A stretch of 5,057 nt of DNA from Gammaproteobacteria bacterium. GTDB taxonomy: Bacteria; Pseudomonadota; Gammaproteobacteria; Steroidobacterales; GCA-2729495. The stretch is taken from assembly GCA_023383735.1 (NCBI GenBank), contig JAHDYN010000170.1:1-5057 (forward strand), in the 5' to 3' direction. Shown here piece by piece: positions 1-5,057 of the stretch. The translations under genes were made by a program, and so were the position numbers. The notes under the pieces were generated by a model that was not told the DNA's origin, did not search any database, and worked only from the letters and a program-made list of their open reading frames with translations. The number at the start of each line of letters is the position of its first letter. Within the stretch, counting starts at the first letter, position 1.

Positions 1-46
1 GTTGAACCGCAAGGTTCCGGGGGTTCGAATCCCTCCCTCTCCGCCA
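1..46 (+). tRNA. tRNA-Ser, 3' part (5' half outside window)
   Basis: This is the 3' end of a class II tRNA. The long variable arm is a 5-bp stem GAACC/GGTTC (4-8 with 13-17) closed by a GCAA loop. The T arm follows at 19-35: stem GGGGG/CCCTC with one G-U pair, loop TTCGAAT. The 3' acceptor strand is CCTCTCC (36-42), then G at 43 and an encoded CCA at 44-46. The acceptor predicts a 5' end of GGAGAGG. A long variable arm occurs in Ser, Leu and bacterial Tyr tRNAs. A discriminator G (position 73) is typical of Ser, while Leu and Tyr carry A, so serine is the call. The anticodon lies left of the window and the isoacceptor cannot be given. No T-rich terminator follows, so transcription may continue into the lipoprotein gene 49 bases downstream. 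Confidence 0.9.
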
Positions 47-94
47 GGTGCTGTGCATTTGTCCTGATCAACCTAGTGGAGCCAGTACCACCTT

Positions 95-367
95 ATGTCG
101 ATTTATCGTTTGAAGCATGTGTGGCTGTCGGTGGCCGTCTGTATTTTCCTGGCTGGCTGTTCGGTCCCGCATGTGCTGGGCATGGGCAGTTACTACCAGG
201 TGACTGACCCGTCTTCCGGGAAGGTCTATTTCACCCATCAGATCGAGCGCGAAGATCGCGGTGTCGTCGAATTCATGGACGATACCTCGGACAGCTGGGT
301 GAGTCTGCCGGACGGCGAGGTGAAAACCATCACGGAGGCCGAATATCGGGCCGGCCTTGAGCGCTGA
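95..367 (+). CDS. small outer-membrane-type lipoprotein of unknown function (90 aa)
   Basis: I do not recognise the family. The N-terminus is a lipoprotein signal peptide: positive residues R5, K7 and H8, a hydrophobic stretch of about residues 9-20, and the lipobox LAGC at 19-22. C22 would be lipidated and become residue 1 of a 69-residue mature protein. The +2 residue is Ser, not Asp, so in a Gram-negative cell the Lol rule favours the outer membrane. The mature part is polar and mildly acidic, with the string YYQVTDPSSGKVYFT near its start and a WVSLPDGEV segment near the end, perhaps a small beta fold (inference). The best ribosome site is GTGGAG at 76-81. It lies 13 bases before the ATG, which is long, but the signal peptide supports this start. 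The gene follows tRNA-Ser closely and precedes the phosphatase-like gene by 43 bases on the same strand, so cotranscription with the latter is likely. Confidence 0.8.
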   Translation: MSIYRLKHVWLSVAVCIFLAGCSVPHVLGMGSYYQVTDPSSGKVYFTHQIEREDRGVVEFMDDTSDSWVSLPDGEVKTITEAEYRAGLER

Positions 368-399
368 CGCGGCCGGATTGAACGCCCGGCAGTACTGAC

Positions 400-405
400 A
401 GGGAG
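400..405 (+). promoter_or_regulatory. ribosome binding site of the phosphatase-like gene
   Basis: AGGGAG ends five bases before the ATG at 411. It is the clearest Shine-Dalgarno site on the left side of the window, and it fixes the start ahead of the arginine-rich N-terminus rather than at the internal ATG of residue 20. Confidence 0.75.
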
Positions 406-410
406 TATCC

Positions 411-1016
411 ATGGATCCACGGCAGCGTCGCAGGCGCCGGCGGCGGGCGGGAGCAATTTCTGCCTTCATGGTGTTTGCGCTGGGCCTGGCGTTCTTCTTC
501 GAGTCGCAGGCGACCACGACGGTGATCTTCGTGCGCCACGCCGATGCGCCGCTGGTCGTGGATGAAACCACCGCGTTGAGTCCATCGGGTGCGCTGCGTG
601 CGGAGGAACTGGCCCGTGTGCTTGGCGATGTTGATGTGGTGCAGGGTGTTGACGCGATTTTTTCCTCCCCCCTGCGTGTCAATCAGGAGACAGTTGCGCC
701 GCTGGCGCGGCGCTTGAACCTGCCGGTACAGGAGTACGATCCGCAGAACAGCCGCGGGCTTCGCAAGCGCATTCTGCGCAAGTACAAGGGCAAGGTCGTG
801 CTGGTGGTGGCCGAGCCGGAGCTGATCCCGACAGTCATCGCGCGCTTGCAGGGCAGCAAGAAAGTACCGCCGATGGAAAACGAGTACGACAACCTCTATA
901 TCGTCAGTATCCCCTGGTACGGGAAGGTGAAAACCCTGCGCCTGCACTATGGTGCACGGCCGGAGCCTGCAAACGGATTCGAGCTGAGTTCGCCTTCCGA
1001 GGTCAGCGGCGGATAG
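411..1016 (+). CDS. membrane-anchored histidine phosphatase-fold protein with degenerate active site (201 aa)
   Basis: The fold matches the histidine phosphatase (phosphoglycerate mutase/SixA-like) superfamily. Strand 1 reads VIFVRHADA (38-46) with the RH pair R42-H43, where H43 would be the phosphorylated histidine. LSPSGALRAEELARVL (56-71) is the usual following helix, and IFSSPLRVNQET (83-94) corresponds to the SPLxRAxQT segment. The strand before the second catalytic histidine, normally VLVVGHSNTIP, reads VLVVAEPELIP (131-140 onward), so Glu135 stands where the proton-relay His is expected. The SPLxR arginine position is Val90, with an Arg one residue earlier. Residues 4-12 are almost all Arg, followed by a hydrophobic segment of about 14-30. 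This is a signal anchor that should place the domain in the periplasm. The tail after LRLHYG (176-181) is not conserved and overlaps trmH. It is likely expressed with the upstream lipoprotein. Catalytic activity is doubtful; a binding or regulatory role is possible. No substrate can be named. Confidence 0.85.
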   Translation: MDPRQRRRRRRRAGAISAFMVFALGLAFFFESQATTTVIFVRHADAPLVVDETTALSPSGALRAEELARVLGDVDVVQGVDAIFSSPLRVNQETVAPLARRLNLPVQEYDPQNSRGLRKRILRKYKGKVVLVVAEPELIPTVIARLQGSKKVPPMENEYDNLYIVSIPWYGKVKTLRLHYGARPEPANGFELSSPSEVSGG

Positions 1017-1624
1017 GCGATCGACTTCTCGCGGCAGCGGGCTGCGATCTCCGGGTAGCACCACTCGAACAGCGTATCGGCATAGAGCGCCGGTGGCAGC
1101 CGGCACCGCGCATACATGCCGGCCGCTTCGCGTTGCCGTGCGGCTTCATACAGAAACAGGGCGGCTGCAACCGAGACGTTCAGCGAGGCCACCAGTCCGC
1201 GCATCGGCAGCACCGCATGCAGGTCCGCCAGCGCTGCCGCTTCATCCGATACTCCCCACAGCTCGGCACCGAGCAACAGCGCGGTAGGGCGGGTGTAATC
1301 GGGCTCGCGGTAGTCCACGGCAGTATTGGAGAAATGTGCCGCAACTATCTGAAAACCAATGCCTTTCAATTCTGTTGCGGCGTCGTTGATGGTGGCATGC
1401 CGCCGGACTTTCACCCACGGTGCCGTACCACCAGAGATTCCCACCGCCCGCCTGAAGGTTCCGGCACCGCCCACAGCATGGATCTCGAATACGCCCACGG
1501 CATCACAGCTGCGCATCAGTGCCGCCACGTTATGCGGCTTGTGCACGTTGTCGGCGAGCACGCTAAGGTCCGGCTGCCGGCGGGCCAGTGCGGTGCTGAG
1601 CGTGGCGTAGCGTTCCGGGGTCAT
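947..1624 (-). CDS. trmH: tRNA (guanosine(18)-2'-O)-methyltransferase TrmH (225 aa)
   Basis: TrmH is a SpoU-family SPOUT enzyme that uses S-adenosylmethionine to methylate the ribose 2'-OH of G18 in the D-loop of tRNAs, in the cytoplasm as a knotted dimer. The protein follows E. coli TrmH (about 229 aa, from memory) nearly end to end. Shared strings include RYATL, LARRQPDL (13-20), VHKPHNV (27-33), DYTRPT (109-114), SLNVSVA (147-153) and AGMYARC near the C-terminus. SPOUT motif 1 is NVAALMRSCDAVGV (32-45), with the catalytic-type Arg38. Motif 2 is LLLGAELWGVS (116-126), with Glu121; the usual Lys after the Glu is Leu here. Motif 3 is LPMRGLVASLNVSVAAALFLYE, which forms the knot and SAM pocket (139-160, written here as two joined parts: LPMRGLVASLN and VSVAAALFLYE). 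AAGG at 1634-1637 lies nine bases upstream of the ATG. The gene is second in a probable unit with the dehydrogenase, 60 bases downstream of it. Its last 23 codons overlap the convergent phosphatase-like gene. Confidence 0.95.
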   Translation of the reverse strand: MTPERYATLSTALARRQPDLSVLADNVHKPHNVAALMRSCDAVGVFEIHAVGGAGTFRRAVGISGGTAPWVKVRRHATINDAATELKGIGFQIVAAHFSNTAVDYREPDYTRPTALLLGAELWGVSDEAAALADLHAVLPMRGLVASLNVSVAAALFLYEAARQREAAGMYARCRLPPALYADTLFEWCYPEIAARCREKSIAYPPLTSEGELSSNPFAGSGRAP

Positions 1625-1633
1625 GGCGGCAGA

Positions 1634-1637
1634 CCTT
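1634..1637 (-). promoter_or_regulatory. ribosome binding site of trmH
   Basis: Read on the minus strand this is AAGG, nine bases before the trmH ATG at 1624. It is the only purine-rich site near that start. The 60 bases between the dehydrogenase stop and trmH show no hairpin with a T-run, which fits cotranscription. Confidence 0.5.
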
Positions 1638-1684
1638 GGCGGATCGTGGCTGGAGCGGTGAGTGACAGGCCCTTGCTGCCGGGT

Positions 1685-2707
1685 TCAGAGCCGGGCGATC
1701 ACCGCATCGGCAAACGCGGCGGTGCCGAGTCGGCCACCGAGGTCGCGGGTCTTCTCGCCGGCGGCAAGTGCGGCGTCGTAGGCTTTGCGGATTCGGGCGG
1801 CCACCGGCCGTGCGGCCGGATCGTGGGCGGCATCGGCGACGTAGTTCAGCATCATCACGGCCGACATCAGCAGCGCGAGCGGATTGGCCACGTCCATGCC
1901 GGCAATATCGGGTGCCGAGCCGTGTACCGCCTCGAAGATCGCACCGTCATCGCCGATGTTGGCGCCCGGCACCACGCCGAGACCGCCGACCAGCCCAGCG
2001 CAGAGATCGCTGACCACATCGCCGTACAGGTTTTCCATCAGCAGCACGTGAAACTGGGTCGGGTCCTGCACCAGGCGCATGCAGCCGGCGTCGATGATCA
2101 CGGTCTCGTAGGTGACGTCCGGGTACTCGCGTTCGTGGATCTGCTGCGCGCAGCGCAGGAACAGGCCATCGGTGAGCTTCATGATGTTGGCCTTGTGGAA
2201 CACCGTGACCTTGGGTCGCTGGCGTTCCATCGCGTAGCGAAATCCCCAGCGGGCGATCCGCGTGCAGCCGTCCTCGGTGGCCACCTTCATGCTCATCACC
2301 ACGCCCGGCGTCACCTCGTTCTCGACGCCGCTGTAGAGACCTTCGGTGTTCTCGCGGATGATGACGAGGTCCACATCCTTGAAGCGTGTCTCGACACCCG
2401 GCAGGCTGCGTACCGGCCGTACGGCGGCGTACAGGTTGAAAGCCTTGCGCAGCTGGACATTCACTGACTGGAAGCCGCCACCGATCGGGGTGGTGCAGGG
2501 GCCCTTGAGGGCAAGTTTCCGTTCACGGATCGCGCCCAGGGTGGACTCGGGCAGCACGCTGCCTTCCTGCTCCAGGGACACCACACCGGCCTGCCGCTCC
2601 GTCCAGCGGAACTTCGCGCCGGCGGCATCGAGGATCTTCAGTACGGCTGCGGTGACCTCGGGGCCGATGCCATCGCCGGGGATCAGGACTGCGTCATGGA
2701 TTTTCAT
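1685..2707 (-). CDS. icd: NAD-dependent isocitrate dehydrogenase (340 aa)
   Basis: This enzyme of the isocitrate/isopropylmalate dehydrogenase family oxidises isocitrate to 2-oxoglutarate and CO2 in the TCA cycle, in the cytoplasm. The N-terminal nucleotide-binding start is LIPGDGIGPEV (8-18). The substrate loop TTPIGGGFQSVNVQLRK (72-88) carries Ser81, Asn83 and Arg87. Arg97 (VRP) and Arg118 (RENTEGLYSGVE, 118-129, with Tyr125) complete the isocitrate carboxylate clamp. Lys172 lies in FHKANIMK. The metal aspartates are Asp206 (IIDAGCM), Asp230 (NLYGD) and Asp234 (VVSD). The cofactor loop HGSAPDIAG (262-270) has Asp267-Ile268 where NADP-dependent E. coli Icd has Lys-Tyr, which points to NAD. 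A length of 340 suits the short bacterial NAD-IDH and eukaryotic IDH3 type. Isopropylmalate or homoisocitrate dehydrogenase are the alternatives, but the SxNVxLRK loop, RENTEGLYSG and the lack of leu neighbours favour isocitrate. The gene is first in a probable unit with trmH and has a good promoter directly upstream. Confidence 0.9.
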   Translation of the reverse strand: MKIHDAVLIPGDGIGPEVTAAVLKILDAAGAKFRWTERQAGVVSLEQEGSVLPESTLGAIRERKLALKGPCTTPIGGGFQSVNVQLRKAFNLYAAVRPVRSLPGVETRFKDVDLVIIRENTEGLYSGVENEVTPGVVMSMKVATEDGCTRIARWGFRYAMERQRPKVTVFHKANIMKLTDGLFLRCAQQIHEREYPDVTYETVIIDAGCMRLVQDPTQFHVLLMENLYGDVVSDLCAGLVGGLGVVPGANIGDDGAIFEAVHGSAPDIAGMDVANPLALLMSAVMMLNYVADAAHDPAARPVAARIRKAYDAALAAGEKTRDLGGRLGTAAFADAVIARL

Positions 2708-2715
2708 GGGTTCGG

Positions 2716-2744
2716 AGTATAGTCACCTGCCAGACCGGTGCCGA
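2716..2744 (-). promoter_or_regulatory. predicted sigma70-type promoter of the isocitrate dehydrogenase
   Basis: On the minus strand TATACT (2721-2716) matches the -10 consensus at five of six positions. TCGGCA (2744-2739) matches the -35 at four of six, with an ideal 17-base spacer. Transcription would be expected to start around 2709-2710, only two or three bases before the ATG at 2707. No convincing Shine-Dalgarno site exists close to that ATG. The promoter is inferred from sequence only. Confidence 0.55.
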
Positions 2745-2750
2745 TCGGTA
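2739..2750. repeat. palindrome between the divergent promoters
   Basis: TGCCGATCGGTA is symmetric at 10 of 12 positions, with the perfect core CCGATCGG at 2741-2748. Its two halves are the candidate -35 boxes of the two divergent promoters: TCGGCA on the minus strand and TCGGTA on the plus strand. It could be an operator or only the consequence of two similar back-to-back -35 boxes; the sequence does not decide. Confidence 0.4.
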
Positions 2751-2772
2751 TTTTCCGCGGGTGCGCTAGAAT
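2745..2772 (+). promoter_or_regulatory. predicted promoter of tRNA-Arg
   Basis: TAGAAT at 2767-2772 matches the -10 consensus at five of six positions. The best -35 candidate is the weak TCGGTA at 2745-2750 (three of six), with a 16-base spacer. The bases after the -10 box are GC-rich (GGCTCCGCC), the kind of discriminator found at stable-RNA promoters under stringent (ppGpp) control. A start near 2779 would leave a leader of about 13 bases before the mature tRNA. Confidence 0.5.
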
Positions 2773-2791
2773 GGCTCCGCCGACTACCGCA

Positions 2792-2867
2792 GCCCCGGTA
2801 GCTCAGGGGATAGAGCGTCCGCCTCCTAAGCGGAAGGTCCCACGTTCGAATCGTGGTCGGGGCACCA
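2792..2867 (+). tRNA. tRNA-Arg (anticodon CCU)
   Basis: This is a complete 76-base cloverleaf. The acceptor stem is GCCCCGG (2792-2798) with TCGGGGC (2857-2863), seven pairs including one G-U. The D arm is GCTC/GAGC around an 8-base loop (2801-2816). The anticodon stem is TCCGC/GCGGA around the loop CTCCTAA (2818-2834), with anticodon CCT at 2825-2827. The variable region is AGGTC (2835-2839). The T arm is CCACG/CGTGG with loop TTCGAAT (2840-2856). The discriminator is A2864 and CCA is encoded at 2865-2867. The anticodon CCU reads AGG arginine codons. No terminator with a T-run follows. Confidence 0.97.
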
Positions 2868-2888
2868 TGTACTCGATTGGCAATACAG

Positions 2889-2904
2889 GCAGCGCCCGCG
2901 CTGC
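2889..2904 (+). other. short hairpin between tRNA-Arg and the sulfatase gene
   Basis: GCAGCG (2889-2894) pairs perfectly with CGCTGC (2899-2904) around a CCCG loop. The sequence after it is GCCGAACAAACAAC, with no T-run, so this is not a standard intrinsic terminator. It could help 3' processing of the tRNA or leak transcription into the sulfatase gene. A six-pair GC hairpin may also occur by chance in such GC-rich DNA. Confidence 0.35.
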
Positions 2905-2924
2905 GCCGAACAAACAACAACGAT

Positions 2925-2929
2925 GGAGG
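2925..2929 (+). promoter_or_regulatory. ribosome binding site of the arylsulfatase
   Basis: GGAGG lies five bases before the ATG at 2935. An in-frame ATG at 2923 overlaps this site and has no ribosome site of its own, so 2935 is chosen as the start. Confidence 0.8.
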
Positions 2930-2934
2930 CCACC

Positions 2935-5057
2935 ATGAAATCACCAGCAACCAGGCATCTCTCCCTGCTCGGCGGACTGCTTGCCATCGCACTGCTGCAG
3001 GCATCTGTGGCGCGAGCCGTGGAAGTCAGCGGTGAATTGGGGTCCCCGAGTGCGACCACCACCATCAGCGGCAAGCAGCTCCCGGCGCCGGAGCCGAAAT
3101 TCGGCGGCACGATCAAGAAGGAAGCGCTCCAATCGAAAACCTGGTGGTCCCCGCGCACCGTGCCTCCCAAGCAGGCTCCCAATATCCTGCTCATCATCAC
3201 GGATGACGCCGGCTTTGGCGTGCCGAGCACTTTTGGCGGGGTCATCCCGACACCCACGATGGATCGCGTCGCAAATGCGGGTCTGCGCTACAACAATATC
3301 CACTCGACCGCGCTCTGTTCACCGACTCGTGCAGCACTGCTTACCGGGCGCAACCACCACTCGGTGGGCTTTGGCGTGATCGCTGAACAGGCCACGGGAT
3401 TCCCCGGCTACAACAGCGTCATCCCCGAAGACAAGGCCACCATCGGGCGGATTCTGCTCGAAAACGGTTATGCCACCTCGTGGTTCGGCAAGGATCACAA
3501 CACGCCGGCGTTTGCCGCCAGCCAGGTCGGACCGTTTGACCAGTGGCCGACCGGCCTGGGTTTCGAGTATTTCTACGGCTTCGTGGGCGGTGACGCGAAC
3601 CAGTGGCAACCAAACCTGTTCCGCAACACCACCCAGATCTATCCCTTCGAGGGCAAGCCGGAATGGAACCTGGTCACCGGCATGGCCGACGACGCAATCG
3701 ATTACCTGAATCGCATCAACCAGACGATGCCCAGCAAGCCGTTCTTCATCAAGTACGCGCCAGGCGCCACGCATGCACCACATCACCCGACCAAGGAGTG
3801 GATCGAGAAGATCAGCAAGCTGCACCTGTTCGACCAGGGCTACAACAAGCTTCGCGAACAGATTTTTGCAAACCAGAAGAAGCTCGGCGTGATTCCGCAG
3901 GACGCCCAGCTCGAGGCCTGGCCGAACGAAGTGCTGAAGCCCTGGGATGAACTGACGCCCGAGACGAAAAAACTCTTCATCAAACAGGTGGAGGTATTCG
4001 CCGCTTTTGCAGCCTACAACGATCACGAAATCGGGCGCGTCATCGATACCATCGAGGAGATGGGCAAACTCGACAACACGCTCGTCATCTACATCAACGG
4101 CGACAACGGCACCAGCGCCGAGGGTGGCCCGCTGGGTACGCCCAATGAGGTCGCCTTCTTCAATGGTGTCAACGAGATGCCGGTCGACGTACAGATGAAG
4201 TGGTACGACGCATGGGGTACCGAGCAGACCTACAACCATATGTCGGCTGGCTGGTCCTGGGCCTTCGACACGCCGTTCACCTGGTTCAAGCAGAATGCTT
4301 CCAAACTTGGCGGCATCCGGCAGAACATGGCCGTTTCGTGGCCGGCGCGCATCAAGGACAAGGGCGGCCTGCGTGAACAGTTCATGCACGTGATCGACGT
4401 TGTACCCACCATTCTGGAAGTCACCGGAATTCCGGCCCCGGACACGGTGAATGGCATCAAGCAGGCACCGATCGAGGGCACCAGCTTCGCCTATACCTTC
4501 GACAAGGCAAACGCCAAGGAGCCCTCACACCACAAGACCCAGTATTTCGAGATGATGGGCCAGTGGGCGCTGTATGACGAAGGCTGGCTGCTCAGCACCA
4601 AGGTAAACCGTGCCCCCTGGGAGGCCTTCGGCGCTGCCAACCCGGATCCCCTAAACAACCAGGTGCTCGAACTTTACGATCTGAACAACGACTTCAGTCA
4701 GTCCCGGAACATCGCCGCACAGCATCCGGACAAAGTGGAGAAGATGAAGGCGATCTTCATCGCGGAGGCGGAGAAGTACCAGGTCTTCCCGATGGACGCC
4801 TCGGTGGCTGCACGCGTCGCAGCTGAACGGCCGAACATCACCGCCGGCCGCACCGAGTTCGTTTACACGCACCCGATGGTCGGTCTGCCGCAGGGCGATT
4901 CCCCGTTCCTGCTCAACAGCTCCTACACCATCACTGCGGACATCACCGTGCCGGAAGGCGGTGCGGAAGGCATGATCCTGACCTCGGGCGGACGGTTTGC
5001 AGGCTATGGGTTTTACCTCCTCAAGGGCAAACCGGTATTCCTCTGGAACCTGATCGA
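2935..5057 (+). CDS. exported formylglycine-dependent arylsulfatase, C-terminus cut by window end
   Basis: This is a type I (alkaline-phosphatase fold) sulfatase that hydrolyses sulfate esters; 707 codons are visible with no stop. A Sec signal peptide spans residues 1-28, with cleavage expected after SVARA. Metal ligands include Asp90-Asp91 (ITDDAGFG) and Asp390-Asn391 (NGDNG). The formylglycine motif is CSPTR (128-132) followed by AALLTGR; Cys128 would be converted to formylglycine by the cysteine-type generating enzyme. Other active-site segments are WFGKDH (Lys186, His188) and GATHAPH (His280). GGIRQNMAVSWPARI, starting at about residue 459, is the usual segment ahead of the HVIDVVPTILE helix. 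From about residue 632 (RPNITAGRTEF onward) comes a C-terminal beta domain, with ITADITVPEGGAEG and GGRFAGYGFYL, as in the large Pseudomonas AtsA-like group of roughly 750-800 residues, so some tens of residues are missing. Its natural substrate cannot be read from sequence. It starts 67 bases after tRNA-Arg. Confidence 0.95.
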   Translation, partial: MKSPATRHLSLLGGLLAIALLQASVARAVEVSGELGSPSATTTISGKQLPAPEPKFGGTIKKEALQSKTWWSPRTVPPKQAPNILLIITDDAGFGVPSTFGGVIPTPTMDRVANAGLRYNNIHSTALCSPTRAALLTGRNHHSVGFGVIAEQATGFPGYNSVIPEDKATIGRILLENGYATSWFGKDHNTPAFAASQVGPFDQWPTGLGFEYFYGFVGGDANQWQPNLFRNTTQIYPFEGKPEWNLVTGMADDAIDYLNRINQTMPSKPFFIKYAPGATHAPHHPTKEWIEKISKLHLFDQGYNKLREQIFANQKKLGVIPQDAQLEAWPNEVLKPWDELTPETKKLFIKQVEVFAAFAAYNDHEIGRVIDTIEEMGKLDNTLVIYINGDNGTSAEGGPLGTPNEVAFFNGVNEMPVDVQMKWYDAWGTEQTYNHMSAGWSWAFDTPFTWFKQNASKLGGIRQNMAVSWPARIKDKGGLREQFMHVIDVVPTILEVTGIPAPDTVNGIKQAPIEGTSFAYTFDKANAKEPSHHKTQYFEMMGQWALYDEGWLLSTKVNRAPWEAFGAANPDPLNNQVLELYDLNNDFSQSRNIAAQHPDKVEKMKAIFIAEAEKYQVFPMDASVAARVAAERPNITAGRTEFVYTHPMVGLPQGDSPFLLNSSYTITADITVPEGGAEGMILTSGGRFAGYGFYLLKGKPVFLWNLI

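Noticed and set aside
420..450. A short CGC/CGG-rich run that looks like a repeat
   Set aside because: It is the codon run for the arginine-rich N-terminus of the phosphatase-like protein, and the mixed arginine codons do not form a true tandem repeat.
68..682. A 204-codon minus-strand frame across the lipoprotein and phosphatase-like genes
   Set aside because: It is low-complexity Ser/Thr/Ala/Arg-rich sequence antisense to two better supported genes with signal sequences.
330..1106. A 258-codon minus-strand frame across the phosphatase-like gene
   Set aside because: It overlaps the phosphatase-like gene and the 3' end of trmH, has no recognisable domain, and lacks a ribosome site. The plus-strand gene has a clear Shine-Dalgarno site and fold signature.
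1133..2467. A 444-codon open frame on the plus strand
   Set aside because: It lies antisense to both trmH and the isocitrate dehydrogenase and crosses their intergenic gap. The product is rich in His, Arg and Gly with no domain, and there is no ribosome site. The minus-strand genes match known families end to end, so this is a GC-driven shadow.
24..2851. The TTCGAAT repeat shared by the two tRNA genes as possible attachment-site cores
   Set aside because: It is the universal T-loop sequence of tRNAs. There is no longer identity around it, and the DNA between holds only housekeeping-type genes and no integrase.
2877..2882. TTGGCA, a -35-like hexamer upstream of the sulfatase
   Set aside because: The expected -10 position, 16-18 bases further on, is GC-rich (around GCTGCG), so no promoter can be supported.
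3319..4389. A 356-codon open frame on the minus strand
   Set aside because: It is antisense to the arylsulfatase, whose active-site motifs are all present in the plus-strand frame. Long antisense frames are expected in GC-rich coding DNA.

Overview
The window looks like ordinary chromosomal DNA from a GC-rich gammaproteobacterium. The main grounds are a full-length TrmH of the enterobacterial type, CCA encoded in both tRNA genes, and Sec/lipoprotein signals typical of a Gram-negative cell. The genus cannot be read from the sequence. There is no transposase, integrase, CRISPR array, phage gene or toxin-antitoxin pair.

Layout, left to right. The window opens inside the 3' half of a tRNA-Ser gene (1-46, plus). 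A small outer-membrane-type lipoprotein (95-367) and a membrane-anchored histidine-phosphatase-fold protein (411-1016) follow on the plus strand, 43 bases apart, and probably form one unit. The phosphatase-like protein has lost the second catalytic histidine of its family. It converges on trmH (947-1624, minus), and the two coding regions overlap tail to tail by 70 bases. Sixty bases upstream of trmH lies an NAD-type isocitrate dehydrogenase (1685-2707, minus), so the minus-strand unit is probably icd then trmH.

The region 2708-2791 is a compact divergent promoter region. A minus-strand promoter for the dehydrogenase and a plus-strand promoter for a tRNA-Arg(CCU) gene (2792-2867) appear to sit back to back on a small palindrome. 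After a 67-base gap comes a large exported formylglycine-type arylsulfatase (2935 to beyond 5057). It runs off the right edge with 707 codons visible, probably short of its C-terminus by some tens of residues.

Functionally this is a mix of housekeeping functions (two tRNAs, tRNA 2'-O-methylation, a TCA-cycle enzyme) and cell-envelope or periplasmic functions (lipoprotein, anchored phosphatase-like protein, sulfatase). I see no convincing new multi-gene system. The points most worth checking are the degenerate active site of the phosphatase-like protein, the wobble-aligned convergent gene overlap, and the nearly leaderless dehydrogenase transcript predicted from the divergent promoter region.
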